From: an uncultured Oscillospiraceae bacterium | GTDB taxonomy: Bacteria > Bacillota > Clostridia > Oscillospirales > Oscillospiraceae | DNA length: 15,194 nucleotides | Direction: 5' to 3' | Assembly (NCBI GenBank): GCA_934567355.1 | Contig: CAKTJC010000050.1 | Coordinates: forward strand, 1 to 15,194 | Shown here: one piece after another, positions 1-8,337 of the stretch | Layout of the letters: every line of letters starts with the position of its first letter | Numbering within the stretch: the stretch's first letter is position 1 | Notes under the pieces: model-generated | Told to the model about the DNA's origin: nothing | The model's database searches: none | The model's input: the letters and a program-made list of their open reading frames with translations, nothing else | Made by a program: the position numbers and the translations under genes

Positions 1-1092
1 GAGCCCAGCGAGGAAGCCACCGAGAATATCCCCAATATCGTTGCCACCGAGCCCGCCACGGTTGCCACCGAGGCACCTACCGAAGCGCCCACTACCGCTC
101 CCAAGGAAAATGTGGCAATTGTGAAGGAACAGTTGAGTATACGCCAGAACCCCAGCACCGGCAGCCGCGTAAGAGTGGAGGCGGAGGCTGGCGACGAGGT
201 GGTTGTAAGCCGTATCGATTCCGTCGGCACTGTCAAATGGGCGCTTGTCACCGATTCGAACGGTGTGATAGGCTGGGTCATTGCAGATATGCTTGACCTG
301 AGCAACGTGACCCTGCAGGCCGGTTCAAGCAGCACGCCCAGCGCAACGGGCACCACCACTCCCACTACCGACAGCAACACCGGTGCAACCACCCCTACCA
401 CCAGCGATAACACCAATGCAACCACCCCCACTGTGAACAGCATCACCGGCATCGGCGGCAATACCACGACCAACACCAACGGCAAGATGGGTGTGGTTAC
501 CGCCAGCGAGCTGAATATCCGCAGTTCCGCAAGCCAGTCCGGCGACCTTGTTGGTTCCTATGCATATGGCACCCGTGTCTCCATTCTGGAATCCAGCAAC
601 GGCTGGGGCCGCACCGACAAGGGCTGGATCAGCTTGAGCTATGTGTATATGGACGGCGATGTCGGCGCCAATGCGGCTTACGGCACCGTTACCGCGACGC
701 AGCTGCGCGTCCGCTCCGGCCCGGGCACCAATTATGAGGTGGTCAAGGCTCTGAATCAGAATGAGCGCGTGCAGGTTCTGCAGCAGATCAAGGTCGGCAA
801 TACCAGCTGGGGCTATGTCAGCGGCGGCTGGGCATCCATGGATTATATCTCGCTGGACGGCGGCACCAACACCGGTAATACGGGCAACACCGGCACCGTA
901 GGCACCGGAACAGGCGTTGTTACCGGCAATGGCGTGAATGTCCGCGTTGGCGCAGGCCAGTCCTATCAGAGCGTCGGCACCAAGAACATGGGCGATGTGG
1001 TCACGATTCTGGAAGTCGCCACTGTCGAGGGTCGCACCTGGGGCAGAATGGACATCGGCTGGATCTGCATGGACTACGTCCGCATGAACTGA
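1..1092 (+). CDS. SH3b-repeat protein, 5'-truncated by window edge
   Basis: The reading frame is open from base 1 with no stop, so the true start lies upstream; the GTG at 112 follows in-frame codons and is not a convincing start. The visible 363 residues begin with an Ala/Thr/Glu/Pro-rich linker, then carry four bacterial SH3 (SH3b/SH3_3) units at about bases 112-300, 487-654, 676-861 and 910-1089. Each shows the typical LNIRSSAS / LRVRSGPG / VNVRVGAG strand followed by a GWI/GWA...DYV ending. Units 1 and 2 are separated by a low-complexity Thr/Ser/Asn/Gly linker, and units 3 and 4 by a Gly/Thr/Asn linker. In the family these domains bind peptidoglycan or wall peptides, often attached to a hydrolase or a lipoprotein anchor. 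No catalytic domain is visible here, so the enzymatic part, if any, is upstream. Wall targeting is an inference. A hairpin terminator follows the stop by 13 bases. Confidence 0.88.
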   Translation, partial: EPSEEATENIPNIVATEPATVATEAPTEAPTTAPKENVAIVKEQLSIRQNPSTGSRVRVEAEAGDEVVVSRIDSVGTVKWALVTDSNGVIGWVIADMLDLSNVTLQAGSSSTPSATGTTTPTTDSNTGATTPTTSDNTNATTPTVNSITGIGGNTTTNTNGKMGVVTASELNIRSSASQSGDLVGSYAYGTRVSILESSNGWGRTDKGWISLSYVYMDGDVGANAAYGTVTATQLRVRSGPGTNYEVVKALNQNERVQVLQQIKVGNTSWGYVSGGWASMDYISLDGGTNTGNTGNTGTVGTGTGVVTGNGVNVRVGAGQSYQSVGTKNMGDVVTILEVATVEGRTWGRMDIGWICMDYVRMN

Positions 1093-1105
1093 TCTCCAAA
1101 TTCAC

Positions 1106-1140
1106 AGAGGCCGCCTCTTCATGAGGCGGCCTCTTCTTTA
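1106..1140 (+). terminator. Rho-independent terminator after the SH3 gene
   Basis: A perfect 12-bp stem (1106-1117 with 1123-1134, AGAGGCCGCCTC paired with GAGGCGGCCTCT) closes a 5-base loop and is followed by a T-rich tail, TCTTTATT. The tail is interrupted by C, so termination may be partial. Confidence 0.8.
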
Positions 1141-1172
1141 TTGCCCATCCGGTGCATAGATTATACCGGGTG

Positions 1173-1655
1173 ATGCAATTGAATCGCAAGGGATGGAAAA
1201 CCTACTTCTTTTGGATCCTGCTGAGCGAGGCAGTGGGGATGCTCTCCGGGGCGCTCAGCAGGGATGGAATGCTTTCATTTCTGGACAGCGCGGCGCAGTC
1301 TCCCCTCTCCCCACCACCGATCCTCTTTCCCTTCGTGTGGACGGCGCTGTATGCCCTGATGGGGATCGGGATGGCACAGGTGGCGCGATATGGAAAACGC
1401 AGCGAAATCGGCAAGGCACGAAGGCTGTTTCTTACACAGCTGGCGGTAAATTTCCTGTGGCCGCTGATTTTCTTCAATGCACGGGCATATGGATTTGCTC
1501 TGCTGTGGCTCCTTTTGCTGTGGATGCTGGTGCTGGCAATGGCGCTGGAATTCGGGGAGCAATACCGCAGCGCCGGGCTGCTTCAAATCCCCTATCTGCT
1601 CTGGCTCACGTTTGCCGCCTATCTCAATTTTACTGTTTGGAGACTCAATATGTAA
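1173..1655 (+). CDS. TspO/MBR family membrane protein
   Basis: The product of 160 residues is hydrophobic with five likely membrane helices and matches the tryptophan-rich sensory protein family in length and order of motifs: SPPPILFPFVWTALYALMG (residues 44-62), QLAVNFLWPLIFF (89-101), LLWLLLLWMLV (110-120) and the closing IPYLLWLTFAAYLNFTVWRLN. Family members bind porphyrins or other tetrapyrroles and affect stress responses; the role in this organism is unknown. The usual Trp after the PP pair (PPxWxF) is Ile-Leu here. The start is uncertain. The ATG at 1173 is used, but it lacks a Shine-Dalgarno sequence. The GTG at 1152 would add seven residues, while a TTG at 1179 has GGGTGAT just upstream. 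The gene stands alone between two terminators, so it is probably monocistronic or fed by readthrough. Confidence 0.88.
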   Translation: MQLNRKGWKTYFFWILLSEAVGMLSGALSRDGMLSFLDSAAQSPLSPPPILFPFVWTALYALMGIGMAQVARYGKRSEIGKARRLFLTQLAVNFLWPLIFFNARAYGFALLWLLLLWMLVLAMALEFGEQYRSAGLLQIPYLLWLTFAAYLNFTVWRLNM

Positions 1656-1679
1656 TGCACAATATGTAATGCAGCAGCT

Positions 1680-1716
1680 GCAAAAAGGCGTGGCCGAAGA
1701 GGTCACGCCTTTTTGC
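1680..1716. terminator. Bidirectional terminator between tspO-like gene and clp gene
   Basis: A 16-bp stem (1680-1695 with 1701-1716; one G-T wobble) with loop GAAGA. One arm carries AAAAA and the other TTTTT, so the hairpin ends in a T-run on both strands. It lies 25 bases after the TspO stop and 35 bases after the convergent clp stop, and can serve both. Confidence 0.88.
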
Positions 1717-1750
1717 AATTATTCAGAGATTCCCCGAGATGTTCTCCAAC

Positions 1751-4030
1751 TTATTCCACGGTCAGTTTGACCTCGTCGTCCTGCACATAGGCATGGAGGC
1801 TGGAAATGGGATGCTCGAAGCTGTCGATGATGACCTCGCTGATGGGGTCTTCCAGACTGCGCTGGATGGTGCGGCGCAGATTGCGCGCGCCGTAGGTGAC
1901 GGAGTATGCCTTCTTCACCAGATAATCCCGGATGGAAGCATCCCAGGTAAAGGCCAGTCCCCTGCCCGCCAGACTTTCCTGAAGCTCCTTCATCATGATG
2001 TCGGCGATGTTCAGGAAATTCTCCTCCGTCAGGTGGTTGAAGGTGATGATTTCATCCACCCGGTTCAGGAACTCAGGCCGCAGGAAGCCCTGCAGGGCTT
2101 TCATGGTCTTTTCCTTCACCTGGTCGTTCTGGGTGCGGCCGAAGCCCATTCCGGCGGTGCCGCCCTCGGAGCCTGCGTTGGAGGTCATGACAATGATGGT
2201 GTTCTCAAAATTGACCACGCGCCCCTGAGAATCCGTAATTCTGCCGTCATCCAGCACCTGCAGCAGGATATTGAGCACATCCGGGTGCGCCTTCTCGATC
2301 TCGTCAAAGAGCACAACGCTGTAGGGGCGGCGGCGGATCTGTTCCGTCAGCTGCCCTGCTTCGTCATAGCCCACATAGCCCGGGGGCGAACCGATGAGCT
2401 TGGAGACGGTGTGCTTTTCCATATACTCGGACATATCCAGACGAATCAGACTGTCCACACTGTCAAAGAGGTCGGAAGCCAGCTGCTTGACCAGCTCCGT
2501 TTTGCCCACGCCGGTGGGGCCGACGAAGATAAAGGACACCGGCCTCTTTTTGGGGGAGATGCCCACCCGGTTCCGGCGGATGGCCTTTGCAACGGCATCC
2601 ACCGCCTCATCCTGGCCGACGATATGCTGGCGCAGGCGGTCGGCAAGTCCCTTGATCTGCTGATATTCCTGAGCCTTGATCTTGGAGGCGGGAATCTTCG
2701 TCCACAGCTCGATCACTCTGGCAAGGTTTTCCATGGTGACAGCGGGCAGCGGAACCTTTTCCAACTCCTCAATCTCGGCGGCAATCTGGCAGAGCTTGCT
2801 GCGGATGGTGGCAAGGCGCTCGAAATTCTGATCCTCCGTATTCTCGTTGAGCATGCGAAGCTCCAGCTCGTAGTCGTCGCGCTCCTTGCGCAGCTCCGCC
2901 AGGCGGGAAAGCTCCTTGCTGCGCAGATTCACATCGGAGCAGGCTTCGTCCAGCAGGTCGATGGCCTTATCCGGCAGGAAACGGTCGGTGATATAGCGCT
3001 CGGAAAGCACCACGCACTGCCGGGCAATTTCCGGGGAGATAACCACGCTGTGATAGTCGGCATAGGTCTTGGCAATGCCCTGCATGATGGCAATGGCCTG
3101 CTCCATGGTGGGCTCCGCCACCGTCACCGGCTGGAAGCGGCGCTCTAAGGCGGCATCCTTTTCGATATACTTGCGGTATTCCGTATAGGTGGTCGCGCCG
3201 ATGATCTGAATCTCGCCCCGGGACAGCGGCGGCTTGAGGATGTTGGCGGCGTTCATGCTGCCCTCGGCATCTCCGGCGCCCACCAGATTGTGCACCTCGT
3301 CCACCACCAGGATGATGTTGCCGCACTCCTTGATTTCGGTGATCAGGCTCTTCATGCGGCTCTCAAACTGGCCGCGGAACTGGGTTCCGGCTACCAGGGC
3401 AGTCAAATCCAGCAGGAAGACCTCTTTGTCCCGCAGCTTGTAGGGCACATTCCCCGCTGCAATGCGCTGGGCAAGCCCCTCGGCAATGGCGGTTTTGCCC
3501 ACGCCCGGCTCGCCCACCAGGCAAGGGTTATTCTTCTGTCGGCGGTTCAGGATCTGGATCACCCGTTCGGTTTCCACATCCCGGCCAATGACCTTATCCA
3601 GCTTCCCGGCTCTGGCTCTGCCGGTCAGATCCATGCAGTAGCTATCCAGGAACTTATGCTTTTTGACTGTTTTTATCTTTTCATCTTCCTTGGGCTTTTC
3701 CTGCTTCTGGGCGGGGCGGCCGGGGATGGGAAGCCCGCCGTTTCCAAACAGCTGGTTGAGCAGCGGGAAAGTGGCGGTGCGGCTTTCGGAGCCGTCATCC
3801 TCGGATTCGCTGTCGTTCTGGCTGAACATGCTGCTCATCTCGTCGCTGATCATGTCCAGATCGTCCTCGGAGATGCCCATCTGCTTGACCACCTGGTCAA
3901 TTTGGGGAATTCCAAGGCTTTTGGCGCATTTCAGGCAATAGCCCTCGTTGAGGGTATTGCCGTTTTCAACCCTTGTTATAAAAACAACCGCAATATTTTT
4001 CTTGCACTTTACGCACATTTTCGGCTGCAT
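1751..4030 (-). CDS. clpE: ATP-dependent Clp protease ATP-binding subunit, ClpE-like
   Basis: A 759-residue Hsp100/Clp AAA+ unfoldase that would pass proteins to the ClpP peptidase. Residues 6-35 form a zinc-finger-like CVKC...CLKC pair in place of the double ClpN repeat of ClpC, which is the ClpE arrangement. An acidic Ser/Glu/Asp linker (about 70-85) follows. AAA module 1 has Walker A GEPGVGKT (173-180), Walker B VVDEVH (242-247) and ALERRF (294-299). A Glu/Arg-rich coiled middle segment with a UVR-like look spans about 370-427. AAA module 2 has Walker A GPTGVGKT (504-511) and Walker B VVLFDE (572-577). MGF at 628-630 occupies the place of the VGF/LGF ClpP-docking tripeptide. The ATG at 4030 is chosen because AAGGAG lies seven bases upstream; an ATG at 4078 is in frame but lies in the promoter region. 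I see no clear CtsR operator. The ClpC alternative is less likely given the N-terminus. Confidence 0.93.
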   Translation of the reverse strand: MQPKMCVKCKKNIAVVFITRVENGNTLNEGYCLKCAKSLGIPQIDQVVKQMGISEDDLDMISDEMSSMFSQNDSESEDDGSESRTATFPLLNQLFGNGGLPIPGRPAQKQEKPKEDEKIKTVKKHKFLDSYCMDLTGRARAGKLDKVIGRDVETERVIQILNRRQKNNPCLVGEPGVGKTAIAEGLAQRIAAGNVPYKLRDKEVFLLDLTALVAGTQFRGQFESRMKSLITEIKECGNIILVVDEVHNLVGAGDAEGSMNAANILKPPLSRGEIQIIGATTYTEYRKYIEKDAALERRFQPVTVAEPTMEQAIAIMQGIAKTYADYHSVVISPEIARQCVVLSERYITDRFLPDKAIDLLDEACSDVNLRSKELSRLAELRKERDDYELELRMLNENTEDQNFERLATIRSKLCQIAAEIEELEKVPLPAVTMENLARVIELWTKIPASKIKAQEYQQIKGLADRLRQHIVGQDEAVDAVAKAIRRNRVGISPKKRPVSFIFVGPTGVGKTELVKQLASDLFDSVDSLIRLDMSEYMEKHTVSKLIGSPPGYVGYDEAGQLTEQIRRRPYSVVLFDEIEKAHPDVLNILLQVLDDGRITDSQGRVVNFENTIIVMTSNAGSEGGTAGMGFGRTQNDQVKEKTMKALQGFLRPEFLNRVDEIITFNHLTEENFLNIADIMMKELQESLAGRGLAFTWDASIRDYLVKKAYSVTYGARNLRRTIQRSLEDPISEVIIDSFEHPISSLHAYVQDDEVKLTVE

Positions 4031-4068
4031 AAACTCACTCCTTTTCAGGGAAATCTGCTTTGAAACGA

Positions 4069-4097
4069 AGTATAGCACATTTGTACGGAAAAAGGAA
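4069..4097 (-). promoter_or_regulatory. Probable promoter of the clp gene (extended -10)
   Basis: On the minus strand TGCTATACT (4077-4069) is an extended -10 element, 38 bases before the chosen ATG. The -35 at 17-base spacing is poor (TTCCTT, 4097-4092). The 87-base gap between truA and clp holds no terminator that I can see, so readthrough from truA is also possible. Confidence 0.55.
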
Positions 4098-4117
4098 AAA
4101 CAAATTATGAACGTTTC

Positions 4118-4888
4118 TCAGCGGGCGGCGCACTCGAATTTTTCGACTCCGTCGTCGTACCACAGATGGGTCATATACAGCCCTCCGGGGGGAACGGTGG
4201 GGCCTGCCGCCGTCCGGTTGCCGGAATCCAGAATTTTCCCGATCTCCTCCGGACGAATCTTCCCCTCTGCGCAGTAGACCACCGTGCCTGCCATGGCGCG
4301 CGCCATGTTATAGAGGAAGCCATTGGCGCACACCCGCAGCAGGAGCAGATCGTCCCGGCGCTCCACATCGTAATAATACACGGTACGAACCGTGGATTTG
4401 ACATCCGTGCCGACGCTGCGAACCGCCGCAAAATCGTGGGTGCCCACAAACTGAGCGGCGGCGGCCTGCATCACCGATTCATCCAGATGCCTGGGATAGA
4501 ACCAGGCACGGTCAACATAGAAGGGATCCTTCAGGCGGGAATTATATATCTGGTAGGTATATTCCTTTTTCGCGCAGGAGCCGATGGCATTGAAGCCGTC
4601 GTGCACCTCAAACGCTTTGGTGACCACAATGTCGCAGGGCAGATGGGTGTTGAGCGCATAGGGCAGCCGCTCCACTGGGATGGTGGAGGTAGTGCGGAAA
4701 TTGGCAACATAGCAGCGGGCGTGTACCCCTGCGTCGGTTCTGCCGCAGCCGGTCATATGGACGGGATGCCCCACCACATCGGCCGCAGCCTTTTCCATGG
4801 CCTCTGCCACGGTGGGCAGATTCTTCTGCACCTGCCAGCCATGGTAAGCGGTGCCCAGATAAATCAGAAAGAGCGCAATATTTCGCAT
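4118..4888 (-). CDS. truA: tRNA pseudouridine synthase A
   Basis: The 256-residue product makes pseudouridine at positions 38-40 of the tRNA anticodon arm. It starts MRNIALFLIYLGTAYHGWQ, matching the family N-terminus, and carries GCGRTDAGVHA with the catalytic Asp at residue 52. Later family segments such as KKEYTYQIYN and DFAAVRS, and the closing FLYNMARAMAGTVVYCAEGK, are also present. The length is normal. The ATG at 4888 is preceded by GAGGG and sits nine bases past the ecfT stop, so the two genes are almost certainly cotranscribed. The order ecfA-ecfA-ecfT-truA is conserved across Firmicutes; there it is often followed by rplM and rpsI, which are not present here. Confidence 0.96.
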   Translation of the reverse strand: MRNIALFLIYLGTAYHGWQVQKNLPTVAEAMEKAAADVVGHPVHMTGCGRTDAGVHARCYVANFRTTSTIPVERLPYALNTHLPCDIVVTKAFEVHDGFNAIGSCAKKEYTYQIYNSRLKDPFYVDRAWFYPRHLDESVMQAAAAQFVGTHDFAAVRSVGTDVKSTVRTVYYYDVERRDDLLLLRVCANGFLYNMARAMAGTVVYCAEGKIRPEEIGKILDSGNRTAAGPTVPPGGLYMTHLWYDDGVEKFECAAR

Positions 4889-4896
4889 GGCTGCCC

Positions 4897-5703
4897 TCAC
4901 AGTCCGAAGGACGCCAGGGTCGCAACGGCAGCCACCAGGCAGATGCACACACCGAAGGCGATCAGGTCGCCCCGCTTGAAGCGGAGCAGCTTGAGCTTGG
5001 TTCTCCCGTCGCCGCCCTGGTAGCAGCGGCACTCCATGGCAGTCGCCAGCTCGTCCGCCCGACGGAAGGCACTGATGAACAGCGGAACCAGAATTGGAAC
5101 CAGCGCCTTTGCACGCTGAATGATGCTGCCCGTTTCAAAATCGGCACCGCGCGCCTTCTGGGCGTTCATAATCTTATCCGTCTCCTCGATCAGCGTCGGG
5201 ATAAAGCGCAGGGCAATGCTCATCATCATGGCGAGCTCATGCACCGGGACGCGGATCCTTTTCAGAGGATTCAGGAGGCTCTCCAGTCCGTCCGTCAGGG
5301 AGATGGGGGATGTGGTATAGGTCAGCAGGAAGGTGCCGGAAATCAGCATCAGGATACGCCAGATCATAAAGAGGGCACGCTTCAGCCCCTCGGTAGTAAT
5401 GGCAAGGGAGCCAAGACGCACCAGCTCCACGCCGCCATCCGTATAGAAAATGTTCAGGATCGCCGTAAAGGCCAGGATGAACACCAGGGGCTTCATGCCG
5501 CGCACGATGGATCTGGGCGGAATGGCAGAGATGCGGATACAGGTCAGCAGAAACACCAGCATGACGCCATAGGAGATCCAGTTCTGCGCCACAAAGAGCG
5601 CAACGATGTACACCATGGTCAGGATCAGCTTGGTTCTGGGGTCAAGGCGGTGAATGGCGGAATGACCGGGGAAATACTGCCCCAAAGTAATGTCTTTAAG
5701 CAT
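4897..5703 (-). CDS. ecfT: ECF transporter transmembrane component EcfT
   Basis: This 268-residue membrane protein couples the two EcfA ATPases to exchangeable substrate-binding S components for uptake of vitamins or metal ions. It begins LGQYFPGHSAIHRLDPRTKL, the typical EcfT start (PxxSxxHxLDPRxK). Hydrophobic helices lie at about residues 25-60, 72-88, 110-130, 155-172 and 245-265. The first coupling motif ARG is at 184-186 in QKARGADF. The second, usually AMEARGY or AMEARCY, reads AMECRCY at 222-228. The ATG at 5703 overlaps the end of ecfA2 by eight bases, so translation is probably coupled. No S component gene is in the window, which fits a group II ECF module shared by several S proteins elsewhere. 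Confidence 0.95.
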   Translation of the reverse strand: MLKDITLGQYFPGHSAIHRLDPRTKLILTMVYIVALFVAQNWISYGVMLVFLLTCIRISAIPPRSIVRGMKPLVFILAFTAILNIFYTDGGVELVRLGSLAITTEGLKRALFMIWRILMLISGTFLLTYTTSPISLTDGLESLLNPLKRIRVPVHELAMMMSIALRFIPTLIEETDKIMNAQKARGADFETGSIIQRAKALVPILVPLFISAFRRADELATAMECRCYQGGDGRTKLKLLRFKRGDLIAFGVCICLVAAVATLASFGL

Positions 5704-6559
5704 GGGCGCCGCTCTCCTTCAGCCGGGTCAGGCAGGCAACCGCCTGCTCGATGGTATAGACGCTCTCCACATCCAGGCCTCTCTTTTTCAGGTCGAGGAA
5801 GATCTGCGTCACGCGGGGAATGTCCAGCCCCATATCCAGCAGCTGCTGGGCATGGCTGAACACCTCGGCGGGCGGAGCGTCCATGGCGAGGCGGGAATTG
5901 CAGAGCACCAGAAGGCGATCCGTCACGCGCGCCACATCCTCCATGGAGTGGCTGACCATCATGACGGTGGCATTCTTTGCCCTGCGGTAGCTTTCGATAT
6001 GCTCCAGAATTTCGGCTCTGCCGATGGGATCAAGACCGGCAATCGGCTCATCCAGGATCAGCACCTCCGGCTCCATGGCAATGACGCCCGCAATGGCGAC
6101 GCGGCGCTTCTGCCCGCCGGAAAGATCGAAGGGCGAAGCCTGGAGCTGGCGCTCCGTGATGCCGACGATGCCAGCTGCATCACGCACCCGGCGGTCGATC
6201 TCCTGCTGGGTCAGTCCCATGTTTTTGGGACCGAAGGCAATGTCCTTATAGACCGTCTCCTCAAACAGCTGGTATTCCGGGTACTGAAACACCAGCCCCA
6301 CCCGGAAGCGCGCCTGACGGGTAAACTGCTTATCCGACCAAATATCCACACCGCCCAGCAGCACCTGCCCTGCGGTCGGCTTCAAAAGGCCGTTGAGCTG
6401 CTGCATCAGTGTGGATTTGCCGGAACCGGTGTGGCCGATGACGCCCACAAATTCTCCCCGGTTCAATGTAAAATTCACGTTATCCAGCGCCTTGTGCTCA
6501 AAGGGGGTTCCGGCGCTGTAGACATAGGTCAGGTCTTTCACCTGCATAATGGGTTCCAA
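5696..6559 (-). CDS. ecfA2: ECF transporter ATPase EcfA2
   Basis: ABC-type ATPase that powers the ECF transporter as a partner of EcfA1. Numbering from the chosen start, Walker A GHTGSGKST is at 42-50, the Q-loop region FQYPEYQLFE at 91-100, the signature LSGGQKRR at 146-153, and Walker B VLILDEP at 166-172 followed by GLDP. ETVYKDIAFGPKN is characteristic of EcfA2 proteins. The start is a choice: GGGAGGA (6573-6567 region, minus strand) sits six bases before an in-frame TTG at 6559. An ATG at 6565 directly abuts that site, and a GTG at 6574 and an ATG at 6547 are also in frame. The gene begins within about 20 bases of the ecfA1 stop and overlaps ecfT at its end. Confidence 0.94.
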   Translation of the reverse strand: MEPIMQVKDLTYVYSAGTPFEHKALDNVNFTLNRGEFVGVIGHTGSGKSTLMQQLNGLLKPTAGQVLLGGVDIWSDKQFTRQARFRVGLVFQYPEYQLFEETVYKDIAFGPKNMGLTQQEIDRRVRDAAGIVGITERQLQASPFDLSGGQKRRVAIAGVIAMEPEVLILDEPIAGLDPIGRAEILEHIESYRRAKNATVMMVSHSMEDVARVTDRLLVLCNSRLAMDAPPAEVFSHAQQLLDMGLDIPRVTQIFLDLKKRGLDVESVYTIEQAVACLTRLKESGAHA

Positions 6560-6577
6560 ATTCATTCCTCCCACGGG

Positions 6578-7426
6578 TCAGGCCTTTACCCAATCGTAAA
6601 GTACCTGCGCGCATTCCTCCGGCTCCAGTGCCGTCAGGGGCAGATCGAAGCCCTTTTGATTCAGCGCCCAGCAGAGCTCGACGCCCTCCGGGGCGGCAAG
6701 ACCGATCTCATGAAGCAGCTTCACCTGGGAGAAAACCTCCCTGGGTGTGCCGTCGGCGGCGATGGTGCCCTTTCTGAGCACCACTACCCGGTCTGCCTGG
6801 GCAGCCTCGTCCATATGGTGGGTGATCAGGACGACGGTGATCCCCTTTTCCCGATTCAGCCGCTTGATGGTATCGATAACGTCCTTCCTGCCCTTGGGAT
6901 CCAGCATGGCAGTGGGCTCGTCCAGCACGATGCAGCGTGGCTCCATGGCGATAACACCCGCTATGGCAATGCGCTGCTTCTGGCCGCCGGACAGAAGATG
7001 GGGGGCATGCTCGCGGTATTCGTACATCCCCACCTGCTTCAGCGCGGCATCCACCCTGCGGCGAATTTCCGGGCTGGCAACGCCCAGGTTCTCGGGGCCG
7101 AAGGCCACATCCTCTTCCACCACGTTGGCGACGATCTGGTTATCCGGGTTTTGGAACACCATGCCCACACTGCGGCGGACGGCCATCAGCCGCCCCGGGT
7201 CGGAGGTATCGATACCGCAAACATACACCTTGCCGCCGGTGGGCAGCAGGATAGCATTGAAATGCTTGGCAAGGGTGGACTTTCCGCAGCCGTTGGTGCC
7301 AAGGATCGCCGTAAAGCTCCCCTCCTGAATGGAAAGGTTCAAATCTTCGAACACCGTCACATCCGGCGCACCGTCCACACCGGGATAGCGGAAGGCAAGA
7401 TCTTCCGCTCTGATTAGTTTTTCCAT
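6578..7426 (-). CDS. ecfA1: ECF transporter ATPase EcfA1
   Basis: A 282-residue ABC ATPase, first of the pair energizing ECF vitamin or metal uptake at the inner face of the membrane. Walker A GTNGCGKST is at 43-51, the Q-loop at FQNPDNQIVA (91-100), the signature LLSGGQKQR at 144-152, Walker B CIVLDEP at 165-171, and the switch His in VLITHHMDE (199-207). FQNPDNQIV and VVEEDVAFGPENLG are typical of EcfA1. The ATG at 7426 is chosen because GGGAGG lies five bases upstream; the in-frame ATG at 7450 would overlap the methyltransferase stop. The gap to the upstream methyltransferase is 11 bases, which places that gene in the same transcript. Confidence 0.96.
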   Translation of the reverse strand: MEKLIRAEDLAFRYPGVDGAPDVTVFEDLNLSIQEGSFTAILGTNGCGKSTLAKHFNAILLPTGGKVYVCGIDTSDPGRLMAVRRSVGMVFQNPDNQIVANVVEEDVAFGPENLGVASPEIRRRVDAALKQVGMYEYREHAPHLLSGGQKQRIAIAGVIAMEPRCIVLDEPTAMLDPKGRKDVIDTIKRLNREKGITVVLITHHMDEAAQADRVVVLRKGTIAADGTPREVFSQVKLLHEIGLAAPEGVELCWALNQKGFDLPLTALEPEECAQVLYDWVKA

Positions 7427-7437
7427 ATGTGCCTCCC

Positions 7438-8301
7438 TCAGGGTGTCCATCTTCCCGTTGCGCCGCAGGGAAGCACCAGGCCGGAATCGCGCACCGGCAG
7501 CCCCAGCTCCCCGGCAGCCGTCCTGCCACCGAAGGGGCGGAACACCACATCGGACGCATAGGCCACTGCGCTGGGTGCAAGGCCGGTGGTATAGGAATTG
7601 ATGATCACGAACAGCGGATCATCCGTCAGCAGCTTTGCCGTCTCCCGGAGGAAGGGGAAAAAGCTGGTTTCCATCTTCCAGATCTCCCCGCTGGGGCCGC
7701 GGCCATAGCTGGGAGGATCCATGATGATGCCGTCATACCGGCGTCCGCGCCGGATCTCCCGCTGGATGAACTTGCCGCAGTCATCCACGATCCAGTGGAT
7801 GGGACGGTCGGCAAGGCCGGAGGCGGCAGCATTCTCCTTCGCCCAGGCCACCATGCCCTTGGAGGCATCCACATGGTACACCTCCGCCCCGCCGGCTGCC
7901 GCCGCCAGCGTGGCGCCGCCGGAATAGGCGAAGAGATTCAGCACCCGCACCGGGCGACCGGCGGAGGCAACACGCTCCCGGATGAAATCCCAGTTGGCTG
8001 CCTGCTCCGGAAACACGCCGGTATGCTTGAAGTTCATGGGCTTGACATTAAAGGTGAGATAATCCCGGTAGCGAATCTGCCAGCGCTCCGGCAAACTGTG
8101 CTCTGACCAGTGACCGCCGCCGGTATTGGAGCGGATATATCTGGCGTCATAGCGCTTCCACTCCGGCGCGCCGTGCGGGGTGCTCCAGATCACCTGAGGA
8201 TCGGGGCGCACAAGGATATATTTCCCCCAGCGCTCCAGCCGCTCTCCATCGGAGGTGTCCAGCACCTCATAATCCTTCCATTCATCGGAAATCCACAGCA
8301 T
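7438..8301 (-). CDS. Class I SAM-dependent methyltransferase (COG1092/RlmI-like, no PUA domain)
   Basis: The 287-residue product has a Rossmann SAM-binding motif, VLNLFAYSGGATLAAA (120-135). An acidic residue follows in VDASKGM, and the catalytic-type motif MDPPSYGRG is at 194-202. The N-terminal stretch WGKYILVRPDPQVIW and KHTGVFPEQAANW are marks of the subfamily related to the RlmI 23S rRNA m5C methyltransferase, but there is no N-terminal PUA domain. RNA methylation is an inference; the substrate cannot be read from the sequence. The ATG at 8301 is chosen because GAGGGAAAG lies about nine bases upstream and conserved homology begins there. A longer frame reaching 8526 would overlap the end of the PBP gene and is not credible. 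It probably heads the ecfA1-ecfA2-ecfT-truA operon, 11 bases before ecfA1. Confidence 0.88.
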   Translation of the reverse strand: MLWISDEWKDYEVLDTSDGERLERWGKYILVRPDPQVIWSTPHGAPEWKRYDARYIRSNTGGGHWSEHSLPERWQIRYRDYLTFNVKPMNFKHTGVFPEQAANWDFIRERVASAGRPVRVLNLFAYSGGATLAAAAGGAEVYHVDASKGMVAWAKENAAASGLADRPIHWIVDDCGKFIQREIRRGRRYDGIIMDPPSYGRGPSGEIWKMETSFFPFLRETAKLLTDDPLFVIINSYTTGLAPSAVAYASDVVFRPFGGRTAAGELGLPVRDSGLVLPCGATGRWTP

Positions 8302-8337
8302 TTTGGCTTTCCCTCGTTTCTGTCTATTGCTTTTGGA

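Noticed and set aside
1739..3148. 469-codon plus-strand frame opposite the clp gene
   Set aside because: It is antisense to a clearly conserved AAA+ protein; no ribosome binding site and no recognisable domain.
4031..4117. CtsR operator or heat-shock element before clp
   Set aside because: I looked for tandem GGTCAAA-like heptamers and for a CIRCE inverted repeat on both strands and found neither.
5690..7417. Long plus-strand open frame (575 codons) opposite the ECF ATPase genes
   Set aside because: It is antisense to two strongly conserved ABC ATPases and has a composition rich in His, Gly and Gln typical of GC-rich shadow frames. No domain is recognisable.
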